From Eucalyptus grandis (lineage: Eukaryota > Streptophyta > Magnoliopsida > Myrtales > Myrtaceae): 64,000 nt of DNA. Below, piece by piece: positions 9,930 to 21,122 of this stretch (position 1 is the stretch's first letter; each line of letters opens with the position of its first letter). The translations under genes were made by a program, and so were the position numbers. The stretch is taken from assembly GCF_016545825.1 (NCBI RefSeq), contig NC_052616.1:37562192-37626191 (forward strand), given 5' to 3'. The notes under the pieces are model-generated. The model saw nothing but the letters and a program-made list of their open reading frames with translations. It searched no databases and was not told the origin of the DNA.

Positions 9930-12207
9930 AAATGTAGGTCATTATCAAGAAAAAGGTTAAATGGTACCTGAATAGTGGATGCTCAAGACATATGACAAGA
10001 GATTCAAATTGCTTCATAAAGCTTGTTCAAGTTAATAGTGGAAAAATTTCTTTTGGAGGAAACAGCAAAGGAAGAATTGTGGGATACTGAGCTATAAAGA
10101 TTGGAAGCCTCACGATCAATAATGTTTCCTTAGTGGAAGGACTCAACTACAATTTGCTGAGTATCAGTCAGCTGTGCGACACCGGTTTCAAAATCAACTT
10201 TCAATAAGGAATATGTTTAGGAACCAGTAAAGACTCCTCTCAGCCTTTCACAGGCCGAAGACATGGGAATATCTACCTCTTGGATATCAAACCATATGAA
10301 ACTCAATGTCTAATCTCAATTCAAGAAGAAGCAAACTAATGGCACAGAAAACTTGGGCACATCAACATGAAGCAAATAGCCAAAATTTCAGCAAAGAAGC
10401 TTGTTCGTGGACTACCCAATGTGACATACCAAAAGTCTGATCTATGCACACCATGTGTGTTGGGACAACAGGTAAGAAACTCATTCAAACCAATAAATCA
10501 AGTATCCACTAATCGTGTATTGCAGCTTTTTCATATGGATCTCTTTGGACCAACCAGAACTCAAAGCATCGGATGTAAGAAATACTGTTTAGTAATTGTG
10601 GATGATTATTCACGATTCACTTGGGTATATTTCCTGGCAAGTCTGAAACCTTTTTCTATTTTATAAAGTTTGCTAAAAAGGTCCAAAATGAGAAAGGGTA
10701 TGTTATTTCAAGTATACGGACAGCCCATGGAGGTGAATTTGAAAATCAAGACTTTACAAAATTCTGTGATGAATCTAGTTTTCAACATGTGTTCTCTTCA
10801 CCATATACTCAAGAGCAAAATGGAGTCGTAGAAAGAAAGAATAGGTCGCTTCAGAAATGGCTAGAACTCTTTTAATTGAAAGTAACATCTCTTCGGTTTT
10901 GGGCTGAAGCAGCTTTCTGTGGTGTTCTATTATTAATAGAGTCTTTTTAAGGCCTATTCTGGAGAAAACTCCCTATGAGTTATTCAAAGGAAAGAAGCCT
11001 ATTGTTTCATATTTTCATGTGTTTGGATGTAAATGTTTTATATTGAAAAATGCAAATGATCGAGTTCGTAAGTTTGAAGAAAAATCAGATGAAGGTATTT
11101 TCCTTGGATATTCTGTCACAAGCAAAGCTTACAAAGTTTATAACAAAAAGACTCAATCTGTGGAGAAATCGATGAATGTCAAATTTCAAGACTTTATGCA
11201 AAATCAATCGATTCACACTCATCTTGAAGAATCTGAACCTGCTCTAAACTCTACAAAGTCTAAATCTCCAGAAGCAGCTCAAACTTCAGAAGACAAGCAA
11301 CAGATGATCAAGGAAGATTCAAATGAGGAAAAAGAACAACAATCTGACAAATCAACCAGCAACTGGAAGCATAAGTCCAGTCATCCCAAAGATCTTATTA
11401 TTGGTGATATTAATGAAGGAATTCGCACAAGATCCAAAAGGCGTGAAGAGTCTAGTGTTGTGGCCCTTATTTCTGAAATAGAATCCAAAAGCATAAAAGA
11501 AGCTTTAACTGATGAAAGCTGGATTGAAGCTATGCAAGAAGAACTCAAGCAATTCAGCATCAATGATGTCTGGGAATTGACTCCTAAACCGAAAGATAAA
11601 TCTATCATTGGAGCTAAATGGGTTTTCAGGAACAAGATGAATGAGAAAAGAAAAGTCGTAAGAAACAAAGCTAGACTCGTGGCCAAGGGATATACACAAG
11701 AAGAAAGGATACACTATGATGAGACTTACGCACCAGTAGCAAACCTAGCTAAATGCAGAGTTAATAGAAAGAGACTTCACTCTTCTTGGATACTCAGACG
11801 CAAACCTAGCTAAATGCAGAGTTAATAGAAAGAGTACCTCGGGCACCTGTCAACTACTTGAAAGCAGGGCAATATCTTGGTTTTCAAGGAAACAAAGTAT
11901 AGTAGCTCTTTCTATGGCAGAAGCAGAATTTGTAGCTCTTGCAAGTTGTTGTTCACAAATTTTGAGGATAAAACAACAGCTAAGAGACTTTGGAATTGAA
12001 GATTCATGCACTAAGATCAAATGTGACAACACCAACATAATCAATCTCACCAAGAATCCGATTCTTCACTCAAGAGCAAAACATATAGAAATTCGACATC
12101 ATTTCATTAGAGATCATGTTCAAAATGGAGAAGTTTCGATTCCGCTTATTGATTCAAAGAATCAATCGCGATATATTTACAAAGCCCTTGGAGAAAAATC
12201 AATTTGA
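9930..12207 (+). pseudogene. Sirevirus pol: protease, integrase, RT fragment, RNase H (broken)
   Basis: The order is protease (WYLNSGCSRHM, about 9962; the catalytic Asp position is Asn), GAG-pre-integrase with WHRKLGH and LCTPC (about 10340-10455), and the integrase core (HMDLFGP at about 10531; the second acidic position reads RTAHGGEF, with Ala instead of Asp; VVERKN at about 10825). A frameshift follows near 10660 and a stop near 10873. Then come the integrase tail and the reverse transcriptase N-terminus (SWIEAMQEELKQF and AKWVFRNKMNEK, 11518-11640). Most of the RT palm is missing. RNase H resumes at about 11790 (ISWFSRKQS, ALSMAEAEFVAL, HIEIRHHFIRD). At the RT/RNase H junction a 61-bp direct duplication (11739-11773 and 11800-11834 are its repeated ends) breaks the frame. 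Confidence 0.87.
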
Positions 12208-12676
12208 AGTTATTCATTCCAGACTCAATATCTTAAAGTCTGAGGAAGTTTAGACTCAGGACTGAAAGTCTAAAGACTCTCAGACTCAAACAATGAAGAT
12301 CTACGACTGTAAGTTATTTCTATTTTAGAAATTTATCTCTCGAATCAAATCTTGAAAAGGTACGATCATATATCCGAAATTGATTGATGTTATCATTGCA
12401 ATCCTTCCTTTTCGAAAAAGAAGTTATTTTTAAAATGACAGTTATCTAATTTTGAAAAGGCAGTTATTTTTAAAAGGCATTTTAATTTTTCCTTTTACGA
12501 TGCTCCGTATGCCTCGCTTCGATCGCCTTATATACTGCTGGTTCTTCTTCATTTTACTCACAAAAACCCTAAGAGAGCACAGATCTTCCACTTCTGTCTT
12601 CTTTTCTTGTTTAATCCTTGAAAAGTTTTCATCCTTCTTGGGAAACAAGCTTTGAATCTCTCAAAGACTGTGAAAG

Positions 12677-14689
12677 ATGCCGTCTCAAAGAAAGTCTTCA
12701 AGGATCGCGAACAGAGGACCACAGCAAATGCATGAGTGGCCTACGCACTTTGATCTCACCGAGGAAGAAGAATCTCCTAGACAGCAGCAGAGCCCACGAC
12801 ATTCTCAGCAGCGTCCATCTCCCATCTAGACCTCAAGATGGTGCACATCGAGAAGATGAAGAAATCATCGAAGACGCAGAACCCGTAAGAACTCTTAAGC
12901 CTGCTTTTACCTACAAGCTTTGCCGTGCTTTGAAGAGGAGTGGTACTCCATTGAACTATATTGATGAATTTCTAAAAGATAAAGGGTATAAAAATGAAAC
13001 TTTCTTTTTACGCACAATGGAATGATTAGGAATTGCCCCTAGGTCGGAGAAGAAGCATTGGCAAATATCCCAAGCGATCCACGTGTTGGAGGGTCAAGTC
13101 GGAGTTGATGGGAATGATGATGACAGGATGTACAAATAATTTAAAACTAAGAATGGGTGTTGCAGCAAAAATCCGAAGCAAAAGGACAGACTTGTTTCGG
13201 CTGGAGGAACACAAGCAACTGTACTCTAAGCTGCTTAAGCGTGGCGTGATAAACCCTAGAAGGGTGGACTTTGATTTTCTTGACTCTGTGAATGTCAATC
13301 TACGAGAAAATTCAATTTTTTGCAACTCGAACAGTTTTGTTCTGAAACAACAAAGGCTCGTGTTGAACTTACTGCTTACTTCTATTCGAATCTTAGTTTC
13401 TTGGATGCGAATAGGTTCTCTTTCAGTGTTCGAGATCAAGACTATGTGGTTGACATGAATACTTTGGCTGATGTGATTGGGGTTGAAAGAGGGAGATATC
13501 AACCTATCAGTGTATCTATTGCTTGTGCAACAATAGAGCTTGTTCAAGATAGAACAACGGAATGGAAGATTTCCTATTTGAGGATGAATGCGTCCAACAT
13601 TTTGCTTCACAAGATAGTGATTAATCAGCTCCTCGACCAAAATCAACTTCAAAGACCGACGTTTCAAACTCGGAGGCAAAGTTGATGTACGCCATCAATG
13701 CCGGTAAAAAGTTCTTCTTCCACACACTATTATGTTCCACATGTACAGAGCAATGGTGAAGGACAAGGGTCAACTTCCTTACCCAGCACTTGTGACCAAG
13801 TTATTCAGTTATTTAGACATTTGAATGTTCAGCTTCCCTGGATTCTTTGTGTTCGAACGTGCGATCAAATGGTGGTGGGACTGAAAATGGTCTCTAAAAT
13901 GCGTCTGAATGAACTCAACAAGGCGTTGGAGCAATTCAAGGAGAAAACCCCTGTCAAGACTCATCCAGTCTCTTCAGCTGCAAAGAGGAAAGGGAAGGAG
14001 CCCATGGTTGCTCCATCCAAGAAAAAAAGACCACTCATCATTGAGGATGAAGAGGATGAGGATGATATCACCATTTCTGCAATGGCTTTGAAGAACTTGA
14101 GTCGTTTTGTTCCAGAATCAACGGAGAGACAGGAACAAGACAGGGATGAGACAGAACAGAGGACTAGAGAGAGAGAAGAATTGGAGAAAGAAGCAGAGGA
14201 GGAAAGGATTGAGGAAGGTGAAGAAGAGGGCAGAGGAGAACAAGCAGGAGTAGAGCATGAGGAATATTTTTCTCCACCTGAAGGCATGGAAACAGGGGGA
14301 GATCGTCAGAAAAGAGGTACATCCTCATTTCCTGCCACCAGTGAAGGAGTAAGCCGTTCTCCAGCAGATCCAGAGGACATCTATGCCTCTCAATTTCCTG
14401 AGGAGGGACATGATGTTTCATCGCCCAATATGCATGACTATGCTGATTTGCCATCATCTCGCCAATACACCGTCCGATTGTGGCTGTGATGCCGCACTCG
14501 GACCGATAATTCAGCAGACTTTCGCAGAGTGCTTGATGTTCTTTTGGAGATGCGAGGTCAAATCTATGCTCTAGGATACGAAATTCAGAACTTGCAAAAT
14601 GTAGGACAAGCTTCTCCGGTTTCTTTGAATGATCAAATCCATGCCCTTGCTCTTCAAGTTCAAGCAAATGCTAAGGGTGAAGATGTGAT
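12677..14689 (+). pseudogene. Sirevirus env-like / plant-transposon-protein ORF downstream of pol (broken)
   Basis: An ATG at 12677 opens MPSQRKSSRIANRG, which stops after about 50 codons. Other frames continue with KPAFTYKLCRALKRSG (12900-12945) and LTAYFYSNLSFLDANRFSFSV (about 13370-13430), a pattern I associate with the 'putative plant transposon protein' region of Sirevirus and Athila elements. Past a frameshift the sequence carries a Lys-rich KRKGKEPMVAPSKKKRP segment, a long Glu/Arg-rich helix (about 14050-14260), and a C-terminal EMRGQIYALGYEIQN segment (about 14549). The position after RNase H and before the 3' LTR fits the optional third ORF of Sireviruses. Its role in the element is not established. 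Confidence 0.72.
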
Positions 14690-15424
14690 TTTATCGACTG
14701 GGGAAGATCTCTTGGCTGGATACAGCATGTTGGAATCCATTATTCAAATCAAGATTGATTCAGGGATTTTGGATCCGTTGATTGGCGAAGTATACTTGGA
14801 AGGTTCTACTTATGGAAACCTAGATCCTGATTGTATGGGCGAGCAGGATTGGTGGGCTATCATCATATTCCTTAAATAGCTCGAAATCTTCCTAATTGAT
14901 TATGTCCAACGGGTAGATTGGAAGAACTCATTTAGTAAGTGCCAACGGGTATGATGGCATGAAGGAGTATATAAGGAAAACGTTCCAGTTGTTCGAGAGT
15001 ATGCCCAATAGAAGAATTCCAAAGTCTGAAGCTCATTGTTCTTAGTCAATTAAACTGTTGAGCGAAATCTTGTATGCAAAAGAGAGTCTATATCTTTGAG
15101 AGACCTTGAGGAAATGTAGCAGAGTCTCTACACTTTGTGGAATCAAGGAAGAGCTTTACTATAATAACTTTTTGTTTCATAGTGAAATCCACGGTGGGCC
15201 GTCGGTGCGGAAGAGTGACGTAGGCTTGGATTAAGCCGAACCACTATAAACCCTATGTTCTTATTCTCTTCCTTACGCTATTTTACTTTGATCGTAACTC
15301 GATTTGTTTACAAAAGTCTAATTTCCTTTTCATAATCTATTGTTGATTTGAGTTGCTCACTTCACTCAGGAAATTTGTTTTTACACCTATTCACCCCCTC
15401 TAAGTGCTCGTACTAGCTTTCACA
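14690..15424 (+). mobile_element. Sirevirus 3' LTR, missing its first ~200 bp
   Basis: From TATCGACTGG(G/A)GAAGATC to the terminal TTTCACA this matches 7416-8151 of the 5' LTR. The first about 200 bp of the LTR, starting TGTTGG, and the preceding polypurine tract are absent. The env-like frame runs straight into LTR sequence at a GATTTT junction shared by both sides, a microhomology deletion. Confidence 0.9.
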
Positions 15425-15429
15425 ATAGG

Positions 15430-15590
15430 CAAACTCTATCAGGTGCAAATTTTCATTCCAACTTCCTCTAAAGTCAATAACACAGGCTCTTAGCATATCT
15501 TCTAGAGTATGGATCACTCTTTCTATTTGTCCATCTGTTTGAGGATGAAAAGCAAGTACTAAATTGAAGCTTTGTCCCTAAGGCATTTTG
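15430..15590 (-). pseudogene. Chromovirus integrase fragment (upstream part of the split gene)
   Basis: The minus-strand translation gives ALGTKLQFSTCFHPQTDGQ, then IERVIHTLEDMLRACVIDF and GSWNENLHLIEFA. This is the Ty3/gypsy integrase core around the catalytic Glu (here in QIERV). It continues directly into YNNSFQKSIGMAPYEALYG at 7210 once the Sirevirus and one ATAGG copy are ignored, so it is the other half of the gene at 6510-7210. Its upstream end is lost in the assembly gap. Confidence 0.88.
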
Positions 15591-15690
15591 NNNNNNNNNN
15601 NNNNNNNNNNNNNNNNNNNNNNNNNNNNNNNNNNNNNNNNNNNNNNNNNNNNNNNNNNNNNNNNNNNNNNNNNNNNNNNNNNNNNNNNNN
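15591..15690. other. Assembly gap (100 N)
   Basis: Exactly 100 Ns, the usual placeholder for a gap of unknown length. The rest of the chromovirus (RT, gag, 5' LTR) and of the following Copia element is expected here or beyond, so distances across this point are unreliable. Confidence 0.98.
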
Positions 15691-17263
15691 TAGATCGTTC
15701 GTTGCTCCTGAATCTACAAAGTCACAAAGTTGGATTCAGCCAATAAGTCAGAACTTGACACATAATCAAAAGTTCTCAAATGTACAAGAGGTGTTTACTT
15801 TCTTTGGCTCACGGCAGATTGACGCGAAGATAATGACCTTTCTTGTCACTATTGCCAACACCTCACCCCTTTTGACATTTTCTTAACTTGAGGACGTTTT
15901 CCTCTCTTGTGTTGGTTAACTCTTGATTTCTTGCAATAAAGACTTGATCCTTTGCATTCCCACATATTGAACGAATCAATACGCTTGCGCTAGGAGCTCA
16001 AAACCCTTTATGAGCTAGAACCAGCATTGCAAATATCTATTCTCAGCTCACATGCCATTAAGCGGTCCTCTACCGGCTCAAGGTATGCGCACGGCATTCT
16101 CAAGATCTTCCATAACATGGTCAAGAGTTTCTAGTGCTTCTTGTTTTTCCCAGCACATATTGAATCTTCATATTCAATATTTCACAATTGTAGTTAATAT
16201 CAGCAATTACATTCTTAGTTGCTGAACTATCGTTCGAACACATCGACATACATGCACGAATAATTAATGCCTATCAATTATACATCTTTATTTGCATAGA
16301 CCCATCATATTAATGAATAATTTCAAGTAAAGGCTTGTAATCAAAAGGTCACTACGTTTCCAATCATCCTCCAAAATCCTAACTTTAAAACTATCATTAA
16401 TATGATTGTCATATGCAAAATCAATTCTATGAAGTTACAAAACTTCTATAACTACCCACAATGACTAACTACCCACAAAGAATCGTGAGTACAAAGCAAA
16501 TATTATCTAACATTCAATATAATAACAATGCTTTCACATAATACAACTATACATTACACCGAGCAATATATACAAAGAAAAATATCAACCTGGAAAAGAG
16601 ATATTTACATCCATAAAACATCTCATAATTAATCTAAGAAATAATTAGGGAATGTCCTTCTAATCTATCATTCCAAAACATTCGAGAAAATCGAAGGTAC
16701 ATTTGCCAACCATGGAAAACTTTTGAGAGCTCTTGTCGCCACTCAAGGCGCATTCACTGCGCCACGTAGCCGCTGATCTAAGGGTTGAAGTTTTGGCCAA
16801 CTCAATCCTATAGTACTCTCTACAAAGCTTCCACCAACCTCCTATAACTCGGACCACGTGACCTCCCATAGCCACGATCTAACACCGCTTGCCATTCAGG
16901 TGGAAGAGTGTTCCTTAGAAAGTCGGCACCTTCTCAAAATCCGGCATAAGATAACCATTATAGATGATTTCTGTATCCATGCGATTGACCTTGACCATAT
17001 GTGATACTAAATCACCATCAAGCCACCGAAAATCAGCTAGCCTCTTTCATCAGCCTTTTCGGTCTAGCTCTTCCTTCGTCCGTTCTCAGATTGCGGTATC
17101 CGTGCATTACATCATAAATTCTGCAACAAATGCGTAACTAAAATGGATCACTTATAATCCATAATAAACAAAATGGAAAATACATAAATTTCCATGATTC
17201 ATGCAACAAATGCAGAATAAAAAATGGATTACCTACAACCCACAGACATAATCGTTAAAACAA

Positions 17264-17830
17264 ATTCCTTTTTTTTTTTTTTTTTCGGGTCAAGGTCAGT
17301 CAACGGTCAACGGTCGTCGGTCAACGGTCAACGGGTCAACGGTCGCTGGTCGGACCGGTCGGACCGGTCGCGACGGTCGACCGGTCGGACCGACGGGCCA
17401 GTCGGACCGCTCGCACGGATCGACCGCGACGTGTTTCGCGTGCGCGGAATGCCGACGTCACGCGGCGTCATCCGACACGTGCGTTTCGGCGCGTGCCTTC
17501 GTCCACAGTCGGGCCGGGGTCGGTTCGCGTGTCGGGTCGCCGCCGGCCAACTCAGGGACGTCATCGATGACGTCAGCCCAGCGGTTGGCCGATCAGGGTG
17601 ACGTCATGGCCCACGCGCGGTCCGTGGACCGGCTGCTGGGCCGGGTTCGTCGTCGGCGGCGGCGCGCCGCCGGTTCGCCCATAGCGCGTGTTCCACGCGC
17701 TGGCGAACAGCCCGGGCGCGTGGCGCCCACGCGCAGCGCCCCCCGGCCAGCGTGTGGGCGCGTGCAGGCGTCTCCCGGCGGCGCTCGACATACCGCTGCA
17801 CGTCTCGGACGCCCCTTCTCCCCGTGATAT
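17264..17830. other. Strongly GC-rich leader with GGTCAACGGTC repeats and a CRE-like palindrome
   Basis: After a 17-T run the base composition jumps far above the surrounding AT-rich DNA. Short repeats of GGTCAACG and CGGTCGGAC fill 17285-17410. A perfect 18-bp palindrome, GACGTCATCGATGACGTC, lies at 17557-17574, with further TGACGTCA-like sites nearby. On the minus strand it sits between the Copia primer site and the decayed gag, so it is the element's untranslated leader or a captured GC-rich fragment. The long open frames here exist on both strands and are composition artefacts. Confidence 0.6.
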
Positions 17831-17980
17831 CCACGATTCTCGATTTTGACATACGAAAACATGTAAAAATGGTCAAGAGCGCTGGTGTCGGGATTTGTCG
17901 CCCGTCGTGCATTTGGCCGAAAACATTTTTGAAAAATCAATCAAAAACATCAAAAACAGATCGGGAAAACGTGAACTAGG

Positions 17981-17993
17981 GCTCACGATACCA
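17981..17993 (-). other. Copia primer binding site, minus strand
   Basis: The minus strand reads TTGGTATCGTGAGCC immediately after the LTR end AATCCCCAACA. This is an initiator-Met-type primer site with a small internal variation, and it fixes the orientation of the element. Confidence 0.75.
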
Positions 17994-17994
17994 A

Positions 17995-18414
17995 TGTTGG
18001 GGATTACTTATCCCCAAAAACCGGATTCGACTAATCGAATCGAACCCCTAAATCAATGCGGAAGACGGGCCCGGGAAAACACGCATCACCGATCGTAGCA
18101 GCACACCTGACCTGGAGCCATTTTATTGCTGGCCTGGGCGCATTAAACACCAACTCAGAAGAAGAGGAAGAAATTAGAAATAGTTCTGATTCAGGGTGAT
18201 GACTTGAAGGAGAGAAATAGTGCCTCGAACTTAATGTTTCTTTTTTTTGGAGGAAGAGAGAACGCGCGGGAGAAGACGTCGTTGAATTGTCAAACGTTAT
18301 CTTCTCTCTCTCTCTCCTCCCTTATACCCTCCTTCCACGGGCCTATTCCCGTGGGCCGGGCTTTTGGGCCCACAGTGGGCGGACGGGCCAATCTTAGCCC
18401 ATCTCATAAATCCA
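17995..18414 (-). mobile_element. 5' LTR of a minus-strand Copia element
   Basis: The internal end is defined by TGTTGGGGATTACTTATCC at 17995 next to the primer site. The outer end is placed at about 18414 because duplicated host sequence (GAGCCTCAAACC, also at 28169 and 47237) resumes at 18418. On the minus strand it carries GGGTATAAGGGAGG, a TATA-like site, followed by a GA-rich leader. The target-site duplication cannot be checked because the far end lies past the gap. Confidence 0.65.
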
Positions 18415-18417
18415 TCG

Positions 18418-18733
18418 AGCCTCAAACCTCGTCGAATTAAGAGCACGTACAACAATTATCAACGCCTAAGAAATATATGTTTTCCTCATTTAACAGATAA
18501 GAAACATGCATGACCTCCTCACACACATTGCAAAGATGAAATCCGAAGGACAACTAAATCAATCCAGATAAGCAAAAGCGGGACCCGCAAAACATCAATC
18601 GACACTCGCCAGTTCAATTGGACTAAGAAATGGCTGACATTCAATTGTGGAGATAGAGATCTTCAAGAAGCAAGCCAGGAGGCACCAGTGTCACTGCGGT
18701 GGCTGACTAAGCTCACCGACTCAGCCGCTGGAT
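18418..18733. repeat. Array-end fragment shared with 28168 and 47238
   Basis: GAGCCTCAAACC through GACTCAGCCGCTGG matches 28168-28490 and 47238-47560 closely. In those copies the match goes on into an exon-like minus-strand frame, but here it stops and unit R1 begins. It is the truncated left edge of the duplicated array. No gene is seen. Confidence 0.8.
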
Positions 18734-19299
18734 AACAGTGGAATCATGTATCTTTTTGTGCTCGATTTGGCAATAGTGCTGGTGGCCTTCGAGCCTAACT
18801 AAACAATAGCTTTAGTTTTTGCTAGATCGTCATATCGCTTTTCGATTAAAAATGTATGCTGACACCTGCAGGTTGCAGCACTCACGCATGTAAACAGAGA
18901 GATCAGCTTCAGCTCGGTGGTTGCGGTGGCTAAGCAGCCAATGGGCATAGAGGCACCGCGACAAGGCGATTTGGCAACGTATATATTTTCAGTATATGAT
19001 TAGTAGGTTGAGGAAAAGGTAATATAAACGAAGAAAAAAAGAGGAAAAAAAACAACTATTTCAAATGGGTTAATGTGTCGATAATTTTAATAGAGTAAAA
19101 AATTGTTATTTTATCCATTAATGGAGTATTTTCAGTGAAATTCAAGTAATTAAAGTCCATAGTTCATGCCTATATCAAAAACCATAATTGAACTAAAAAA
19201 AAAAATTATTATCGTAATATTGTGATTCAAATCATTGTAATGAATTTATTATTTGAATTTTTTACCACGAGTCCGGTAGTTCTAAACGCTCCTCACATT

Positions 19300-19860
19300 T
19301 AAAGATAACCATCGGAGAAATTTCTCATTCCTCTTTAGATGTGATGACCAAATTAATCGTATCATCATTACCATGTTTGGAAAATTTCTCTAATATTTTC
19401 CATATCTTGGTTATGGTTTTCCATTTAATTTCTTTAAATATTGTACCTTTTTCCCACACGTAAATTCTTCGAAGTCTACTCTCCTTAATTATTTTGGAAC
19501 CTTTGTTCACTTAGGAATGGCAAAATCTGATACAATGCTACCGTCATATTTGACAGTGGAGGTTCTCGTCGAAGTCAAATAAAATTGCTCATTGCGTTTC
19601 CACTATAAATTTAGTTCAGGAACTTTCTTTGTCTCTAACTCTAATATTAGGTATGAAATGCCATACAAATATTTTCGCACATATCATGCCACCAGAAATG
19701 ACATTCATCAGGCATTACATAATTAGAAGCGAAATCAGCCAGAATAAAAAAAAAAAAAATTCATTTGAAGGATCTTATATTGAAACACGTGGTGATCAGA
19801 TTTTAGTTGGTAAAGATCCTAATGTCAACCCAGATTATGAATCCATTAATAAGTGAATGA
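19300..19860 (-). pseudogene. Relic of an unidentified repeated coding segment (R1 copy)
   Basis: The minus strand around 19720-19660 reads GGMICAKIFVWHFIPNI, related to GGMICMGTIPWHFIPN of the R2 and R5 copies, but a TGA follows within 20 codons. The plus strand of the same stretch ends in an open frame finishing GKDPNVNPDYESINK before TGA at about 19855; R4 has the same ending and R2 has a diverged one (FDLDPNYEPINK). I cannot decide which strand was coding, and I do not recognise the family. Confidence 0.3.
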
Positions 19861-21122
19861 ATCTTTCAGAGCTTACATGACTACTTTAATAGAGTTGAAG
19901 TTGTAAAGTTCGTTTTCTTATCGAGTACGTACTGGCTTTTGTTAGTTTGATTACTGTAACATCCCCTACCAATCTATAATATGTTTTGTTGGTCACACTT
20001 CTGATGAAAAATGTATGTGTGCTAGTTTTTTTCATGTTTAATGAGTTTTTTTAATCGTTATTCTTTCTAAAGTGGGTTCTATTTTTATAAACTCTTAAGT
20101 TTAAAAAAAAAAGAATTCTTTAAATATGAACTTGAACATGTCTAATTGTGTAGAAATCAACCCCAGTAAAATAATTTTTTTTTCTTGTGGAACAAATGCT
20201 AAATCTATATTTATTAAATTACATGTTGTAACGTGCAAACAGATTGTGTCAAGAGTTGCTTGGTTGAAATCTAGTCATGAATTTCACTTGGGATTAGTGT
20301 TGCAGCCAAAAACTCAAATACAAACTCCTGAGAATATGCAATATCATAGTGACTAATTCAATATGTTATTAATTCAACTTGTTCTTTCCTTCTTCTTCTT
20401 TTTTCATTTTTTTTTTTATGCCGACATAGTTACAAAGAGGGTCTGGAACTAATCATCCCGCGGAAAGTTGAAAGTCACTTGAAGCCCGCGGTGCACGTGA
20501 CATTGGGGCACGAGAAGCACGTGCAAAATTGCAAATCCATTGTTTATGTGCTTAAAAGTTGACCATTAGTGAAGATGGAGTTTCTCATTAGCATATTGCA
20601 AAAACTAGGATCCGAATATTTTCCAAAGGAGGGTTCTTCTCATTTACCAACAACTATATAGGTTATGACTATAATTTATCAAAATATATGTTGTATATGA
20701 TTCTAAGAAGAGATAATTATAGTGCAAGTCCTCAAACTTGTCAACTTCATGAATGGAAAACACTACTAGGCCTTTTCATATTTTGTAACATTATGTGGCC
20801 GTTGATACCGTGACAAAGCACCCTCAACATAGGAAAAAGTTATTTTCCTTGCTGCCACATCAAAATAAATAAAGTCATTTACCATTATCATTTATTTAAT
20901 TTTTTACATGGAAATGCGCTTATTTTGTAATATTTAAAAAAAAAAAACATTTATAATTCATTAACTTTAACTTGTTTGATTAAATAGAGACACTACATTA
21001 AATATTTAAGAATAGTTTACTAATCACACTAAGCGAATTAAAAATTTAAGTTTGACATTGCATATTAGGCCAACATTTAAGAACTCGTAGCATCGCTTTT
21101 ACCTTTAAGAAAAAAACACTAG

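Larger units (their letters stand above)
7211..15429 (+). mobile_element. Degenerate Sirevirus (Ty1/copia) with env-like region, TSD ATAGG
   Basis: The element spans 7216-15424 and is bracketed by ATAGG at 7211-7215 and 15425-15429. It is inserted into the integrase gene of the minus-strand chromovirus. In order it holds a 5' LTR, an initiator-Met primer binding site, gag with two zinc knuckles, protease, integrase, a fragment of reverse transcriptase, RNase H, an env-like ORF after pol, and a 5'-truncated 3' LTR. The post-pol ORF and the long LTR place it in the Sirevirus group. Large deletions removed most of the reverse transcriptase and about 200 bp at the start of the 3' LTR together with the polypurine tract. 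Because the outer TSDs match, these losses came after insertion. Confidence 0.92.
15691..17994 (-). pseudogene. Degenerate Copia gag/protease region, minus strand
   Basis: Read on the minus strand from the primer site at 17993, this is the leader and gag side of a Copia element. Near the gap, 15690-15720 encodes FVDSGAT, an aspartic-protease motif, preceded (about 15800-15850) by a decayed zinc-knuckle RCWQ, stop, then SDKKGHYLR. The short frame at 16875-16660 (MAMGGHVVRVIGGWWK) may be a gag relic but I cannot assign it. Between about 15900 and 17220 I see only AT-rich, stop-filled sequence. The assignment rests mainly on the motif order and the flanking LTR and primer site. Confidence 0.45.

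Noticed and set aside
13698..14489. Acidic 263-codon frame as a host gene
   Set aside because: It lies between Sirevirus RNase H and the 3' LTR, in line with other env-like fragments, so it belongs to the element.
17224..17940. Arg/Pro-rich open frames on both strands
   Set aside because: Explained by GC-rich repeats. Frames overlap on opposite strands and have no recognisable motif.
20620..20660. CCAAAGGAGGGTT near 20628 and AAAGGAGATTTTTGC near 23735 and 42255 as extra miR399 copies
   Set aside because: No complementary arm lies nearby and the match covers only part of the mature sequence. Probably chance.
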